Notes: generated by a model not told the origin, from the letters alone. DNA of 64,000 nt from Pseudogracilibacillus sp. (GCA_026169815.1 JAPFDT010000054.1:51071-115070), one strand, 5' to 3'; counted from the stretch's first letter, positions 8,434 through 16,591 are shown. Program-made: numbers and translations.

Positions 8434-8853
8434 ATGGAAAATCCTAAAATTATCGCATTCACTATTGTATGCCTCATACTTATTATCGGTTTACTTATTT
8501 TATTCTCTGGAATCATACGTTATAAAAAATCTCTAAAATTCATAAGAACAGAAGGCATTATTTTCATTAAAAAGGGATTCCGTTTGGATCATGGAAAACC
8601 AAATGTAAAGTATCGTGTGGGAGACCAGACATACACATATACTTCCCCAATCGGACAAAACGTTGCCATGAAACACGGGAAAAAGGTCCAAGTACTTTAT
8701 CATCCAAATGACCCTACTGAAGTCATAATTGATACCTTCATTCAGCGAGGTGGGAGAAGAATTTTAGGTGGCAGTATTTTGATAACATTTTGTATTTTGT
8801 CAATTCCTTTTATTCTTCTAACCCTTAAAGTACATGACTTTATCCCAAACTAA
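8434..8853 (+). CDS. DUF3592 membrane protein
   Basis: A 139-residue protein with an N-terminal membrane segment (residues 8-30), a central soluble domain resembling DUF3592 (KYRVGDQTYTYTSPIG, KVQVLYHPNDPTEVIID) and a C-terminal membrane segment (residues 109-133). A GGGGG ribosome site lies 10 bases before the ATG. The function of DUF3592 proteins is unknown. It stands alone, between a kinase remnant and a convergent ferredoxin reductase gene. Confidence 0.8.
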   Translation: MENPKIIAFTIVCLILIIGLLILFSGIIRYKKSLKFIRTEGIIFIKKGFRLDHGKPNVKYRVGDQTYTYTSPIGQNVAMKHGKKVQVLYHPNDPTEVIIDTFIQRGGRRILGGSILITFCILSIPFILLTLKVHDFIPN

Positions 8854-9011
8854 AACGTAGTGATACAAACTCTCTTTATAATAGATTGATTTATCGCTTC
8901 AACTATATTGGACAGATAAACATCCAAATCATTAACTGTTCTCACTTTTTCTATCCATTCGATGTGAATGTGTAGTGCAAAAGCAATAGTTAAGAGTGTT
9001 GTAAGTACTAA

Positions 9012-9051
9012 AAACCATCTATTGATACGATACTTCTACAATAGATGGTTT
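9012..9051. terminator. Bidirectional intrinsic terminator
   Basis: A perfect 13-bp inverted repeat (AAACCATCTATTG / CAATAGATGGTTT) with a 14-base loop lies between the convergent DUF3592 and ferredoxin reductase genes. Confidence 0.75.
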
Positions 9052-9118
9052 GACCTCATTATCTAGTTAAACTATTTCATAATCATACACAATCTATATT
9101 CTACAAACCATTGGAAAA

Positions 9119-10171
9119 CTAACGATTGGTCAACTCATACAACTTCTCATGATGTGTTGAATACATTGCCATTGGCTCTGAAGAATGGTTTAAATATCCA
9201 TTGGCACTATTTATTGCCATAGGGCCTTCTGTAAAGCCTGCAACAAATAGATTTAATTTATTTGGATAAGTCACTACATCTCCTGCTGCGAAAATACCAG
9301 GGATATTTGTTTCCATTGCATCATTGACAAGAATTTGTCCCTCACTCATTTCTAATCCCCAATTTTTTATTCCACCAAGTTCACTACTAAACCCGTGATT
9401 CACAAGTAATGCATCCACTTCAATATCTCTTATTTTGCCAGTTTCCAAATTTTCTAATGTTACTTGTGTTAGATAATTTTTCTCGTTTTGTACATCTTTT
9501 ATAGTATATGGTGTTAACACATCTACCTGTTCTTTCATTTTTTGAACGCTATTTTCAAATGCTCTAAATTCATCTCTGCGGTGAACGACTGTTATATTTT
9601 TTGCAATTGAATGTAACTCATCCGCCCAATCTACCGCTGAATCGCCGCCTCCTGATATAAGTACATTTTTGTCTGCAAATTGACCATATTCTTCGACTGT
9701 ATAATGCAGATTGTGATAGCCATCGTATTCTACACCGTCCACTTCTAATTTCATTGGCCTAATTAGTCCACTTCCTAGGGTTAGTATAATCGTACGTGTC
9801 TCATGAACTTCTCCTGTTTGGCTAATTAATCGAAAGTTACCGTTTTCTAATGGTTGTAAATCTGAGATAAATTGACCGCAGACAATTGTTGGATCAAAAG
9901 TTTTTGCTTGCTTCACAAGTTCTTTTACAAGGTTCTGTCCTGTAATTTCCTTAATGCCACCAATATCACTAATTGTTTTATCTGGAAAACCCATAGTAAC
10001 TTTTCCACCAAGTTCTCTACTCGCCTCAATTAACTTTGTTTTCAATCCTCGCATCCCGCTATAAAACGTTGTAAATAAACCAACTGCTCCCCCACCGATT
10101 ATAGTTACATCATAAACTGCTTCTTGATCTATGTATGCTATGTTTATTTTTGATTCCTTATTTTTACTCAC
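9119..10171 (-). CDS. Ferredoxin/flavodoxin-NADP+ reductase (thioredoxin-reductase-like, YumC/YcgT type)
   Basis: A 350-residue FAD enzyme that passes electrons from NADPH to ferredoxin or flavodoxin in the cytoplasm. It has the FAD motif GGGAVGLFTTFYSG near residue 26, the NADP motif ISGGGDSAVDWADEL near residue 171 and the GIFAAGDV FAD-closing motif. The redox CxxC of true thioredoxin reductases is missing, which is diagnostic of the YumC/YcgT class. A strong Fur box lies about 70 bases upstream. This favours the iron-repressed YcgT role (reducing ferredoxin or iron-siderophores) and suits the AraC regulator next door. It ends at a shared terminator. Confidence 0.9.
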   Translation of the reverse strand: MSKNKESKINIAYIDQEAVYDVTIIGGGAVGLFTTFYSGMRGLKTKLIEASRELGGKVTMGFPDKTISDIGGIKEITGQNLVKELVKQAKTFDPTIVCGQFISDLQPLENGNFRLISQTGEVHETRTIILTLGSGLIRPMKLEVDGVEYDGYHNLHYTVEEYGQFADKNVLISGGGDSAVDWADELHSIAKNITVVHRRDEFRAFENSVQKMKEQVDVLTPYTIKDVQNEKNYLTQVTLENLETGKIRDIEVDALLVNHGFSSELGGIKNWGLEMSEGQILVNDAMETNIPGIFAAGDVVTYPNKLNLFVAGFTEGPMAINSANGYLNHSSEPMAMYSTHHEKLYELTNR

Positions 10172-10242
10172 TATATTCTGCCTCCACTTTATAATTTGAT
10201 AAAAATAGTATCACTATGTGTGAAACTTTTCACTCTACCATT

Positions 10243-10261
10243 GATAATAATTCTCATTATC
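10243..10261. promoter_or_regulatory. Putative Fur box
   Basis: GATAATAATTCTCATTATC matches 16 of 19 positions of the classical Fur consensus, with both outer hexamers perfect. It sits between the terminator of the AraC gene and the start of the ferredoxin reductase, where a promoter for the latter is expected. Confidence 0.7.
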
Positions 10262-10313
10262 AACTAATGATACCTATAGAGGGAATAAGTTTACCTATAA
10301 AAGGAATAGACAT

Positions 10314-10341
10314 TAAAAAAACCTCCGAACTAATCAGAGGT
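10314..10341 (-). terminator. Intrinsic terminator of the AraC-family gene
   Basis: On the minus strand ACCTCTGA/TTCGGAGGT-type arms form an 8-bp stem with one G-U pair and a 5-base loop, followed by seven T. It separates the AraC gene from the Fur-boxed reductase promoter. Confidence 0.8.
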
Positions 10342-10361
10342 ACTACAGTTACATAATATAT

Positions 10362-11363
10362 TTAATGTTTATTAATGTGCATTTGCTTTAAGTAATCACT
10401 AGGGTTACATCCAAAATGCTTTCTAAAAGCAACAGTAAAATTACTAAAATTGCTATATCCAATGATTGATGCTGTCTCACTTACATTATATCCTTCTACT
10501 TTCATAAGCCAAGCAGCTTTTTCCATCCTTTCACTTCGGATTAACCCAAAAATAGTGGTCCCATATAATTGTTTAAATCCTTTTTTTAACTGAAATTCAT
10601 TCAAACCAACTTTTTTAGCCAATTGTTTAATAGAGAAAGGATTATCTAAACAATGAAGTATAATAGTTCTTGCCTTTTGCAATTTCTTTATATCGATTGA
10701 ATCCATAGAACGATGTGAAAGTTCGCTACAAAATGCTTCCTCTTGAAAAAATAAAGTAATCAATTCCATGACTTTTGCTTCATAATACATCTGCTTCATC
10801 GCACCATGATATGTACATTGAAGTATGTCAAAAACACACTTTTTAATCGATGGAGAAAGTGCGTAAGACATCATTTGGCCTTTTTGATTTTCCAATATTC
10901 TTTGTACTCGCACTTTATCATGATGATGTTCAAAATAACGAAGCAACCTTTTAGGTGACATGCGAATTTCAACCGTATGATTTCTGACATTCGCTTTTAT
11001 ATCTAATTGGGTTTTCGTGTCGTGGGAATAATACATATGGCTCTTTGGTTCCACAATTGTAATCTGATGACGATTCATTTCACAAATCGTCTCGCCTGAA
11101 AGACAGTAGTTCATTTCAACATAATGACAATCATCTTCAACATAAACTGTTAAGTCGTGCAAAAGTTCCATATCAGATATAATAATTTCTAGGCTCTCTT
11201 TTATATTCATCCGCCTAATACTGCCTTTTCCTATCTGATCAGGAATGATAAGATGCTGTTCAGTAGTTATTGGTTGCTTTGAAAATTCATGACTTAACAT
11301 ACTTACAATTTCTTCTACTTCTACATTATGAGAAACGTCTATATTTCTAATACTTTTGTTCAT
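10362..11363 (-). CDS. AraC-family transcriptional regulator
   Basis: About 333 residues. The C-terminal 100 residues hold the double helix-turn-helix: IKQLAKKVGLNEFQLKKGFKQ as the first and VSETASIIGYSNFSNFTVAFRKHFG as the second, the AraC signature. The N-terminal 230 residues should form a ligand-sensing domain. The overall shape resembles siderophore-responsive AraC regulators (YbbB/Btr, PchR types). I choose ATG 11363 because GGGGAG lies 7 bases upstream. The adjacent Fur-boxed reductase makes a role in iron uptake plausible, but no siderophore transport gene is in the window. Confidence 0.85.
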   Translation of the reverse strand: MNKSIRNIDVSHNVEVEEIVSMLSHEFSKQPITTEQHLIIPDQIGKGSIRRMNIKESLEIIISDMELLHDLTVYVEDDCHYVEMNYCLSGETICEMNRHQITIVEPKSHMYYSHDTKTQLDIKANVRNHTVEIRMSPKRLLRYFEHHHDKVRVQRILENQKGQMMSYALSPSIKKCVFDILQCTYHGAMKQMYYEAKVMELITLFFQEEAFCSELSHRSMDSIDIKKLQKARTIILHCLDNPFSIKQLAKKVGLNEFQLKKGFKQLYGTTIFGLIRSERMEKAAWLMKVEGYNVSETASIIGYSNFSNFTVAFRKHFGCNPSDYLKQMHINKH

Positions 11364-11390
11364 GAACCCACTCCCCACTTCCTTATCATC

Positions 11391-11486
11391 CTATCCTTGA
11401 TCTTCAATGTCTGCTTTTATCGTTTCTAAACTAATGGAACTTGAATCAAACTCAATTTCAACCGTACCTTTTTCTAATTGAATGAA
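11391..11486 (-). pseudogene. copZ (copper chaperone, HMA domain) 3' fragment
   Basis: Thirty-one codons ending in TAG encode FIQLEKGTVEIEFDSS, then SISLETIKADIEDQG. This matches the second half of CopZ-type heavy-metal-associated domains (the QLE-G-TVEV-FD ... I-L--IK--IEDQG pattern). The first half, including the metal-binding M-x-C-x-x-C, is absent and the frame is closed upstream by TAA at about 11507. It is a decayed remnant located just upstream of the AraC gene. Confidence 0.7.
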
Positions 11487-11751
11487 TCTTAGCAGATTGT
11501 ACTCTGTTTAGTTCACCTACACTTCCTTATCATTCAATTGACGCAATGTCTACAATACATACCTTGTACGTATTATGTAATTTGTTCTATGTTTGTAACC
11601 TTCTACTTTTTACTTTACATACATCATACAATACCCCCGTAAAGTATAGCAAATATAAAAACTCAACCATTTAAATAATGATAACCAATTAAGATTGATG
11701 AATATGGATTCTCATTTTATTAATGTAAAATATAGGGGTGGCTGAATCTTA

Positions 11752-11805
11752 TATGAGTGGATGGTTGTCACGGATTCCTTTTCCTAAACGTAGGGATAGG
11801 AGATG
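11752..11805 (+). CDS. Possible 17-residue peptide upstream of the 45-residue ORF
   Basis: MSGWLSRIPFPKRRDRR is preceded by AGGGGTGG at suitable spacing and a TGTAAAATATA -10-like region. Its stop lies 6 bases before the next ATG, inside that ORF's ribosome site, so the pair could be translationally coupled. The composition is basic and aromatic. No family was recognised. Confidence 0.4.
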
Positions 11806-11811
11806 ATAATC

Positions 11812-11949
11812 ATGGAGACCTTCTTGGAGTTTATAAAAGAAGTTTTAAAAGGAGTAGTTCCTGCAATTAGTGCATATCTATTTCAGAAAACCTTTTTAAA
11901 TAAAGAGAAAACCACCCAGCGCCGTCAGAATGAACTATACCCCAGTTAG
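11812..11949 (+). CDS. Small 45-residue amphipathic peptide, unknown
   Basis: The ORF has a clear ribosome site (AGGAGATG) and encodes METFLEFIKEVLKGVVPAIS followed by AYLFQKTFLN and a charged, basic tail. The first 25 residues could form an amphipathic or membrane-associated helix. The stop codon lies at the edge of a 15-bp inverted repeat that probably ends the transcript. Size, helix, and a strong hairpin over the 3' end are reminiscent of type I toxins or small membrane peptides, but I do not recognise a family and see no antisense RNA with certainty. Confidence 0.55.
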   Translation: METFLEFIKEVLKGVVPAISAYLFQKTFLNKEKTTQRRQNELYPS

Positions 11950-11985
11950 TGGACTAATAAAAAGTCCCCGACTGGGGTATAGTTC
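11932..11985 (+). terminator. Large stem-loop at the end of the small-peptide locus
   Basis: GAACTATACCCCAGT (11932-11946) and ACTGGGGTATAGTTC (11971-11985) are a perfect 15-bp inverted repeat. The loop contains a further GGACT/AGTCC hairpin. The left arm overlaps the last codons of the 45-residue ORF. No T-run follows, so it may act as a stabilising structure or as the end of a repeat unit rather than a simple terminator. Confidence 0.6.
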
Positions 11986-12019
11986 AAAGTGCCTTGAAAT
12001 AAAAGGTTCTTTATGCTTT

Positions 12020-12334
12020 CTATTCTTCTTCCCACAGTAATTTGGTATAATCTCTTTTTCCATATAAAATTCGATAAATACTTATATAAATGTCTTCCAT
12101 TTTGTAAAAAATTATATATTTTCCACTTATTAAATAACGATAATCTGTTGTTACCTCAATTCTCGAAGAAAGTTTTCGCCCCATCTGTGGAAAGTCTTTT
12201 AGTCTTTGATAGCTGTCAATAATTCCTGCCACAACATCTACTGCAGCTTCAGGATTTTCCAATTCTTCAGTAATATACGCTTTTATCTTTAGTAAATCCT
12301 GTTTGGCCATAGGGTTTATCCTTAATTCATACAT
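12020..12334 (-). CDS. RelE/ParE-family toxin
   Basis: A 104-residue protein of the RelE/ParE fold. It begins YELRINPMAKQDLLKIKAYI, has the GRKLSSRI segment and the typical late strands YRYLISGKYIIFYK and YISIYRILYGKRDY. RelE members cut mRNA on the ribosome, whereas ParE members poison gyrase, and sequence alone does not decide. It is encoded 2 bases after its putative antitoxin on the same strand. The conserved IYRILYGKRDY tail favours the RelE/YoeB-ParE mixed group common in Bacillota. Confidence 0.88.
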   Translation of the reverse strand: MYELRINPMAKQDLLKIKAYITEELENPEAAVDVVAGIIDSYQRLKDFPQMGRKLSSRIEVTTDYRYLISGKYIIFYKMEDIYISIYRILYGKRDYTKLLWEEE

Positions 12335-12336
12335 AA

Positions 12337-12585
12337 TTATATACCTAGTTCATAACGAACTTCATCCTCAGACAACCATTCATCACCAGTCAATATTACT
12401 TTTTCTGCTTCCATCAACTTTGACAATAGCTTTATAGTCGCTTGGCTCTTTTGATATTCCTCTATATCTAGTATAACATACTTCCCTCTACCATTTTTAG
12501 TTAAAAAAACTGGATCACCGACTTCAATATCTCTTAACACTTCATTGTAGCTTCTTAAATCTGATACAGGTTTGATATTTGGCAT
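12337..12585 (-). CDS. Phd/YefM-family antitoxin
   Basis: An 82-residue antitoxin with the Phd/YefM N-terminal DNA-binding domain: IKPVSDLRSYNEVLRDIEVG then DPVFLTKNGRGKYVILDIEEY. The acidic C-terminus (GDEWLSEDEVRYELGI) should wrap around and neutralise the toxin. It precedes the toxin by 2 bases, so the two are co-transcribed, and Phd proteins usually repress their own promoter. GAAGGAG lies before the ATG. Confidence 0.9.
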   Translation of the reverse strand: MPNIKPVSDLRSYNEVLRDIEVGDPVFLTKNGRGKYVILDIEEYQKSQATIKLLSKLMEAEKVILTGDEWLSEDEVRYELGI

Positions 12586-12706
12586 ACCATCAACTCCTTC
12601 ATTGATAATATTATACCCTAATTTTACTTAAAATAAAACGACTTATTCATCAGCATATATTTTGATTCAATTTCGTAATTCATAGCTAATGGATCAAACA
12701 CGAATT

Positions 12707-13228
12707 TTATGTTTGGTGATAACATCGTTTCTTTTCAAATACTCTTTGTAATAGTTGGTGTAATTGAGAAAATGTCATATGTGCAGATACAATTAATCTC
12801 CATGTCGCTTTATCAATTTCTAAATTAAGGGTTACCAATAGTTCAAATGCTCATTATTGATAAACAATTTTCCCTGTCAATTCCGATAGTTGCTTTTCGA
12901 TTGCTGTTTTTTACAAATGTCACATCACCTGCCATTTGCATATAAGCATCGATCATTTCAGGATTAAAATTCATTGCGTATAGTGTATTTATAATAGCTT
13001 CTGTCATTATTTTTTCAACATTTTTTAATTCTGCACGTTTCACCTCATAAATTGCTACTGTAAAACGCGTGGCATTGTTAATAAGAACAAGCATATCTTC
13101 CGCCTTACGATTTTCCCATACTCTTGTCCAATTTGCCGTCCAAGAAAAAATTGAATCCACGTTTTCGTCTGCTGTGGAACATTCACCTTCATCACTGTTG
13201 CTAATTTTTTTATAAGCGCAATTTGCAT
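12707..13228 (-). pseudogene. DUF6933 / plasmid pRiA4b ORF-3-like protein, frameshifted
   Basis: The ancestral protein began MQIALIKKLATVMKVNVPQQ at 13228. A frameshift near 13170 moves the frame to DENVDSIFSWTANWTRVWEN, LVLINNATRFTVAIYEVK and AYMQMAGDVTF, the DUF6933 pattern. After a second shift near 12845, LLVTLNLEIDKATWRLIVSA and HMTFSQLHQLLQRVF follow, matching the start of the pRiA4b ORF-3 domain (L-V-L-----WR-I-V----T---LH--LQ). The product ends early. Two frameshifts and a lost C-terminus mark it as non-functional. Confidence 0.7.
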
Positions 13229-13231
13229 TTT

Positions 13232-13605
13232 TACACCACGCTTTTCTGTTTTTTTTTCAAAGATTCTAATATGCAATCGATTATTTTTCAAGTTTCTCTC
13301 TTATCATCATCAAACTTTAACACAATATGTCATTTATATAAATTATCGAATTTTCCATGTAAGATATAAAGTAAAATTCGAACTCAATATTAATGCGTGC
13401 TCCATTCTAGCTTTAAAATATATCATCCTGTGCTAACATATAATTGAGAAAAATTGAGAAAAAAGGAAACTATTTAATTATGATAGATAGTCATTATAAA
13501 GGACAAAAGCCTGATATACCAACAATGCAACGACAGGTTGACAAAATGCAACCAAGATATGATAGAAAAAATATCGATATTTAATACAATATAGATAATA
13601 CATTG
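13232..13605. other. Intergenic, no confident gene
   Basis: AT-rich DNA. A 34-codon ORF at 13480-13584 (plus strand, starting MIDSHYKGQKPDIPTMQRQV) has only a distant AAGGAA ribosome site and no recognised relatives. It may be a gene fragment. The last 40 bases should contain the promoter of the downstream regulator gene. Confidence 0.4.
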
Positions 13606-13621
13606 AAAGGAGATAATGAAA

Positions 13622-14404
13622 ATGAATTTTGGCGATAAACTTTTACAGCTTAGAAAAGAAAATGGACTTTCTCAAGAAGCTTTAGCTGAAAAATTAAACA
13701 CTTCCAGACAAGCGATAAGTAAATGGGAAAACAATCAAGGATTTCCTGAAACAGAAAAACTTTTAATGATTGGAAATGTTTTTGACGTGTCTATTGATTA
13801 TTTATTGAAAGAATCTACCGAGAATAATAACGAAAAGGAAGAAGGTTATTATGTTAGTAGAGAAATTGCAGAAGGATTTTTACTAAACTCACAAAAAACC
13901 GCTAACCATGTCGGTATAGGTTTTGGTCTTTTTGCCTTGGCATTTGAGCCATATTTTATTTTAGGAACATCTTCACTGTTAGGTGTTTTATTAATTATTA
14001 TCATTGCGACTTTAGGTATTATTTCATTTGCTACATTAGGTTTTACTCAAGATCAATATACAGTCCTTAAAAAAGAAGTATTATTGTTTGATTCAAATCA
14101 TTTAAAAGAACTAACAACAAGATATGAAAGATTTAAAAGAAAGCAACTAATTTCAACAATATTTGGAGCCTGTTTATTAGCAATCGGATTTTTAGCTTTT
14201 GCCCTAGAGAAAAAGTTGGAAATGGGAATCCTAATTCCTTATTATCCAATCTTTGTGCTATTAATCGCTATTGGACTTTCTTTATCTGTTCGTACTGTTA
14301 CTATGTTCTCCGCTTACCAATTGCTAGTACATAACAAAGAACATACGAATCATGTTCGTTTTAAACTAAAACAAAAGTTAGATAAGAAACTTGATGAGTA
14401 TTAG
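13622..14404 (+). CDS. XRE-family regulator with a C-terminal membrane domain
   Basis: About 260 residues. Residues 2-65 form a Cro/C1 helix-turn-helix (LLQLRKENGLSQEALAEKLN, TSRQAISKWENNQGFPETEK). Residues 95-140 and 175-230 contain about four hydrophobic segments, so the DNA-binding domain is tethered to the membrane. Such HTH-plus-membrane proteins are common in Bacillota and often regulate neighbouring transporters or peptide resistance, but no partner is obvious here. I use ATG 13622 because GGAGA at 13609-13613 is then 8 bases away, while the earlier ATG is too close. A strong terminator follows. Confidence 0.82.
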   Translation: MNFGDKLLQLRKENGLSQEALAEKLNTSRQAISKWENNQGFPETEKLLMIGNVFDVSIDYLLKESTENNNEKEEGYYVSREIAEGFLLNSQKTANHVGIGFGLFALAFEPYFILGTSSLLGVLLIIIIATLGIISFATLGFTQDQYTVLKKEVLLFDSNHLKELTTRYERFKRKQLISTIFGACLLAIGFLAFALEKKLEMGILIPYYPIFVLLIAIGLSLSVRTVTMFSAYQLLVHNKEHTNHVRFKLKQKLDKKLDEY

Positions 14405-14481
14405 ATAAATATATATTTTTTATGAACAATCATATCTCAGATAATATTAATAATACAATTTCATGTACAACAACATTTGAA

Positions 14482-14518
14482 AACAACCGAGAAGTATTAT
14501 TGCTTCTTGGTTGTTTTT
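14482..14518 (+). terminator. Intrinsic terminator after the membrane XRE gene
   Basis: AACAACCGAGAAG and CTTCTTGGTTGTT form a 13-bp stem with one G-U pair and an 8-base loop, followed by TTTTT. Confidence 0.85.
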
Positions 14519-14552
14519 GATTTACTCATGATTCACAAATCTCAAAAACGAT

Positions 14553-14840
14553 ATGCGTATTATTCGGAACTCCACACTTTGTCTGCATCTGGACGTGGGT
14601 GTATTTGATAATGCATTATCTTTTGTTGTTGGTTCCGTTTTAGGTCCTGAAATGTTAACATCAAAGTATCAAATTAATTATGTAAGACCTGTTATCGGGG
14701 AAAAGTTAGTCGCTCGGGCAAATGTCGTATATTCAGGGAAACGACAATCTGTATGTCGCTGTGACGTGTTTTCACAAGATACTGAAGGAAACGAAAAGTT
14801 ATATGCGACATCACAAGGTACAATTGTAACAATGACTTAA
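14553..14840 (+). pseudogene. PaaI-type hotdog thioesterase, 5'-truncated
   Basis: The frame encodes GVFDNALSFVVGSVLG, YQINYVRPVIGEKLVARANV and SGKRQSVCRCDV, the second half of PaaI/YiiD-like acyl-CoA thioesterases (helix with D-A/N, then Y-INY-RP, then GKR---CRC-V). The usual first half and the full catalytic HGG loop are missing. The sequence preceding GVFDNAL (HLDV) looks like a collapsed HGGV-ATL region. No ribosome site precedes the nominal ATG. It is probably a remnant. Confidence 0.65.
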
Positions 14841-14854
14841 AAGGAGTTGTATTT

Positions 14855-15061
14855 TTGATAGACAATAAAGTAATGGGAGGAATTATTGGTTTAATAATTC
14901 TTTCTTGTATGACAATTTTAAATGTAAATATTATATTTACGAAAGAAGCAATGATTGCAAAATTACTTGCTGGAGGATCATTAATTTTATTATTAATATT
15001 AGTCATTCCTAGCTGTGTACAAATTTTTAAATATATAAAGCAAAAACAGATCTTTTTTTAA
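14855..15061 (+). CDS. Small membrane protein, 68 residues, unknown
   Basis: Two hydrophobic segments (about residues 7-28 and 37-58) and a short basic C-terminus (KYIKQKQ). AAAAGGAG lies 8-9 bases before the TTG start, which decides the start codon. It begins 14 bases after the thioesterase remnant and may have been co-transcribed with it. No domain was recognised. Confidence 0.55.
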   Translation: MIDNKVMGGIIGLIILSCMTILNVNIIFTKEAMIAKLLAGGSLILLLILVIPSCVQIFKYIKQKQIFF

Positions 15062-15188
15062 ACATTATTATATTAATGTTTATTCCTTTGTCAACAAAGC
15101 AACTTAATTCCACATGCCCTGAAAGGTCAGTAAAAATGTGATAGGAAGATAGTGATTTCCTAGTGGGAAAAGTTCATTTTTTTAAAAA

Positions 15189-15220
15189 ACAGACCAGTCT
15201 TCCGTTGAAAACTGGTCTGT
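15189..15220. terminator. Bidirectional intrinsic terminator
   Basis: ACAGACCAGT / ACTGGTCTGT form a perfect 10-bp stem with a 12-base loop, followed by TTTTTT on the minus strand, where it ends the htpX transcript. Confidence 0.8.
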
Positions 15221-15232
15221 AGTCAATCAAAA

Positions 15233-16105
15233 TTAAGCTCGCCTATAACTAGAACCAAGCTCTTGTAATCTTGCTATTCTTTCATCTGAATCAGGATGAG
15301 TGGATGCTAAGTTTGCCCATAAACCTTTTTCGCTACCTTCTTCAAAAGTATCAAGTACTTCTGCAAGGCTATCACCATATCCACAATTAAATGCAAATTC
15401 ATCTGCTTTAAATTCATTTTGCCTGCTTGAATGCATCACTAACATGGTTCCTATTTTTGTCCAAATCCACATCATGGCGACTAGAACTACATCTATTAAT
15501 ATACTCACTATTAAACCACTTAAATTACTATTTGCAAAAGAAACAATTATTCCTGTTATATAAACGATTATCCTATAAATTATAAATATTGCAGTTACGA
15601 TAAAGTTACCAACTGTAACTATAAGTATTAAATCCGTATCTTTGTGTGAGAGATGCCCTAACTCATGTGCTAATGTAGCTTTGATTTGTTCATCTGAATA
15701 ATTTAAAAAACCTTTTGTCAAACAAATTGTTTTTCTACCAGTTGCAAAAGCATTAGGTGATTGATCATTACTCATAAAAAGCTGTACATCGTCAGGTATG
15801 GAAGGATTTATTCGTTTGGCTCTTGATAATGCCTCGTTAAATAGTGGCTCTAATCTATCTAGATACTCTTTTCTAGTAATCTTTTTACATCCAGTTTGAA
15901 CCCGTAAAATCCATTCTCCTATAGGTGATAGTGCAATAATTAATGAAATACCATATGTAAGAATACCAAAAAACACACCATTTACTCCCTCATTCACAGC
16001 ACTGAATAACCATACTATCAATAGGGTATTTAGGATTAAATATATCAATACACCTATATTCTTTTTGTGGGTAAGATTTTTAGCAAAGTCAACAAAGTAT
16101 GTCAC
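15233..16105 (-). CDS. htpX: HtpX-like membrane zinc metalloprotease (M48)
   Basis: A 290-residue M48B protease that degrades damaged membrane proteins. Two N-terminal membrane helices (about residues 17-60) precede the zinc motif HELGH at residues 147-151, within ATLAHELGHLSHKDTD. Two further membrane helices lie between residues 160 and 220. The third zinc ligand is the Glu of RQNEFKADEFAFN. The usual N-terminal and C-terminal ends (THPDSDERIARLQEL) are intact. GTG is taken as the start because AGGAGG lies 7 bases upstream and no in-frame ATG is nearby. Confidence 0.93.
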   Translation of the reverse strand: MTYFVDFAKNLTHKKNIGVLIYLILNTLLIVWLFSAVNEGVNGVFFGILTYGISLIIALSPIGEWILRVQTGCKKITRKEYLDRLEPLFNEALSRAKRINPSIPDDVQLFMSNDQSPNAFATGRKTICLTKGFLNYSDEQIKATLAHELGHLSHKDTDLILIVTVGNFIVTAIFIIYRIIVYITGIIVSFANSNLSGLIVSILIDVVLVAMMWIWTKIGTMLVMHSSRQNEFKADEFAFNCGYGDSLAEVLDTFEEGSEKGLWANLASTHPDSDERIARLQELGSSYRRA

Positions 16106-16561
16106 ATTATTTTCCTCCTCTTATTTTATATTGTCACAAAACCGATATAACTAGAACTATTTTACTATGTTTATTTAACTATTACAACTCATAAGTAGAT
16201 AGTTTTCTATGATTATGATTTGTTAGTAGTTTTATTTGAAACAAAAGGATTATTTCGTTATTTTTCTCCAAACACAAATAAGGTTTCCTAGCTTGGATAT
16301 TCTTTGTAATAGCTAAAAACCTTATTCTATAACAAGTTTTATTCATTTTCTTTTGACATCAATGCTACACTTTCAATATGGGACGATTAGAGTAAAGCTT
16401 CCTATTGTCGTTTGCCCTATAAAATTCGCATAATAATCACTTATTTCTTTTGTTCATTTACAAGATTATAAATAATATTAGAAACGACTATAATCCTTCT
16501 ATATCCTTTTTTAAAAACACTCATCTTTCATTTACCTCCAACTCATGTTTTTTGACATGAT
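16106..16561. other. Intergenic stretch with one long-loop inverted repeat
   Basis: No gene is visible. AATAAGGTTT (16277-16286) and AAACCTTATT (16317-16326) are a perfect 10-bp inverted repeat with a 30-base loop that contains AGCT/AGCT. It may be a terminator or RNA element left from a lost gene. The right part should hold the htpX upstream promoter. Confidence 0.35.
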
Positions 16562-16591
16562 AAAAGCCTAGATTGTTTTATCTAGGCTTTT
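16562..16591. terminator. Intrinsic terminator after the lipoprotein gene
   Basis: AAAAGCCTAGAT / ATCTAGGCTTTT, a perfect 12-bp stem with a 6-base loop and flanking A/T runs. It lies 14 bases downstream of the minus-strand lipoprotein gene and could work in both directions. Confidence 0.85.

Noticed and set aside
11671..11720. Second Fur box upstream of the AraC gene
   Set aside because: Matches to the consensus are scattered (GATAACCAATT…, GAGAATCC…) and 300 bases from the gene start.
13480..13584. 34-codon ORF upstream of the membrane XRE gene
   Set aside because: Weak ribosome site and no relatives recognised; mentioned only in the intergenic entry.
16277..16326. Riboswitch upstream of htpX or the lipoprotein
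   Set aside because: Only a single 10-bp stem with a long loop and no recognised riboswitch core; not supported.
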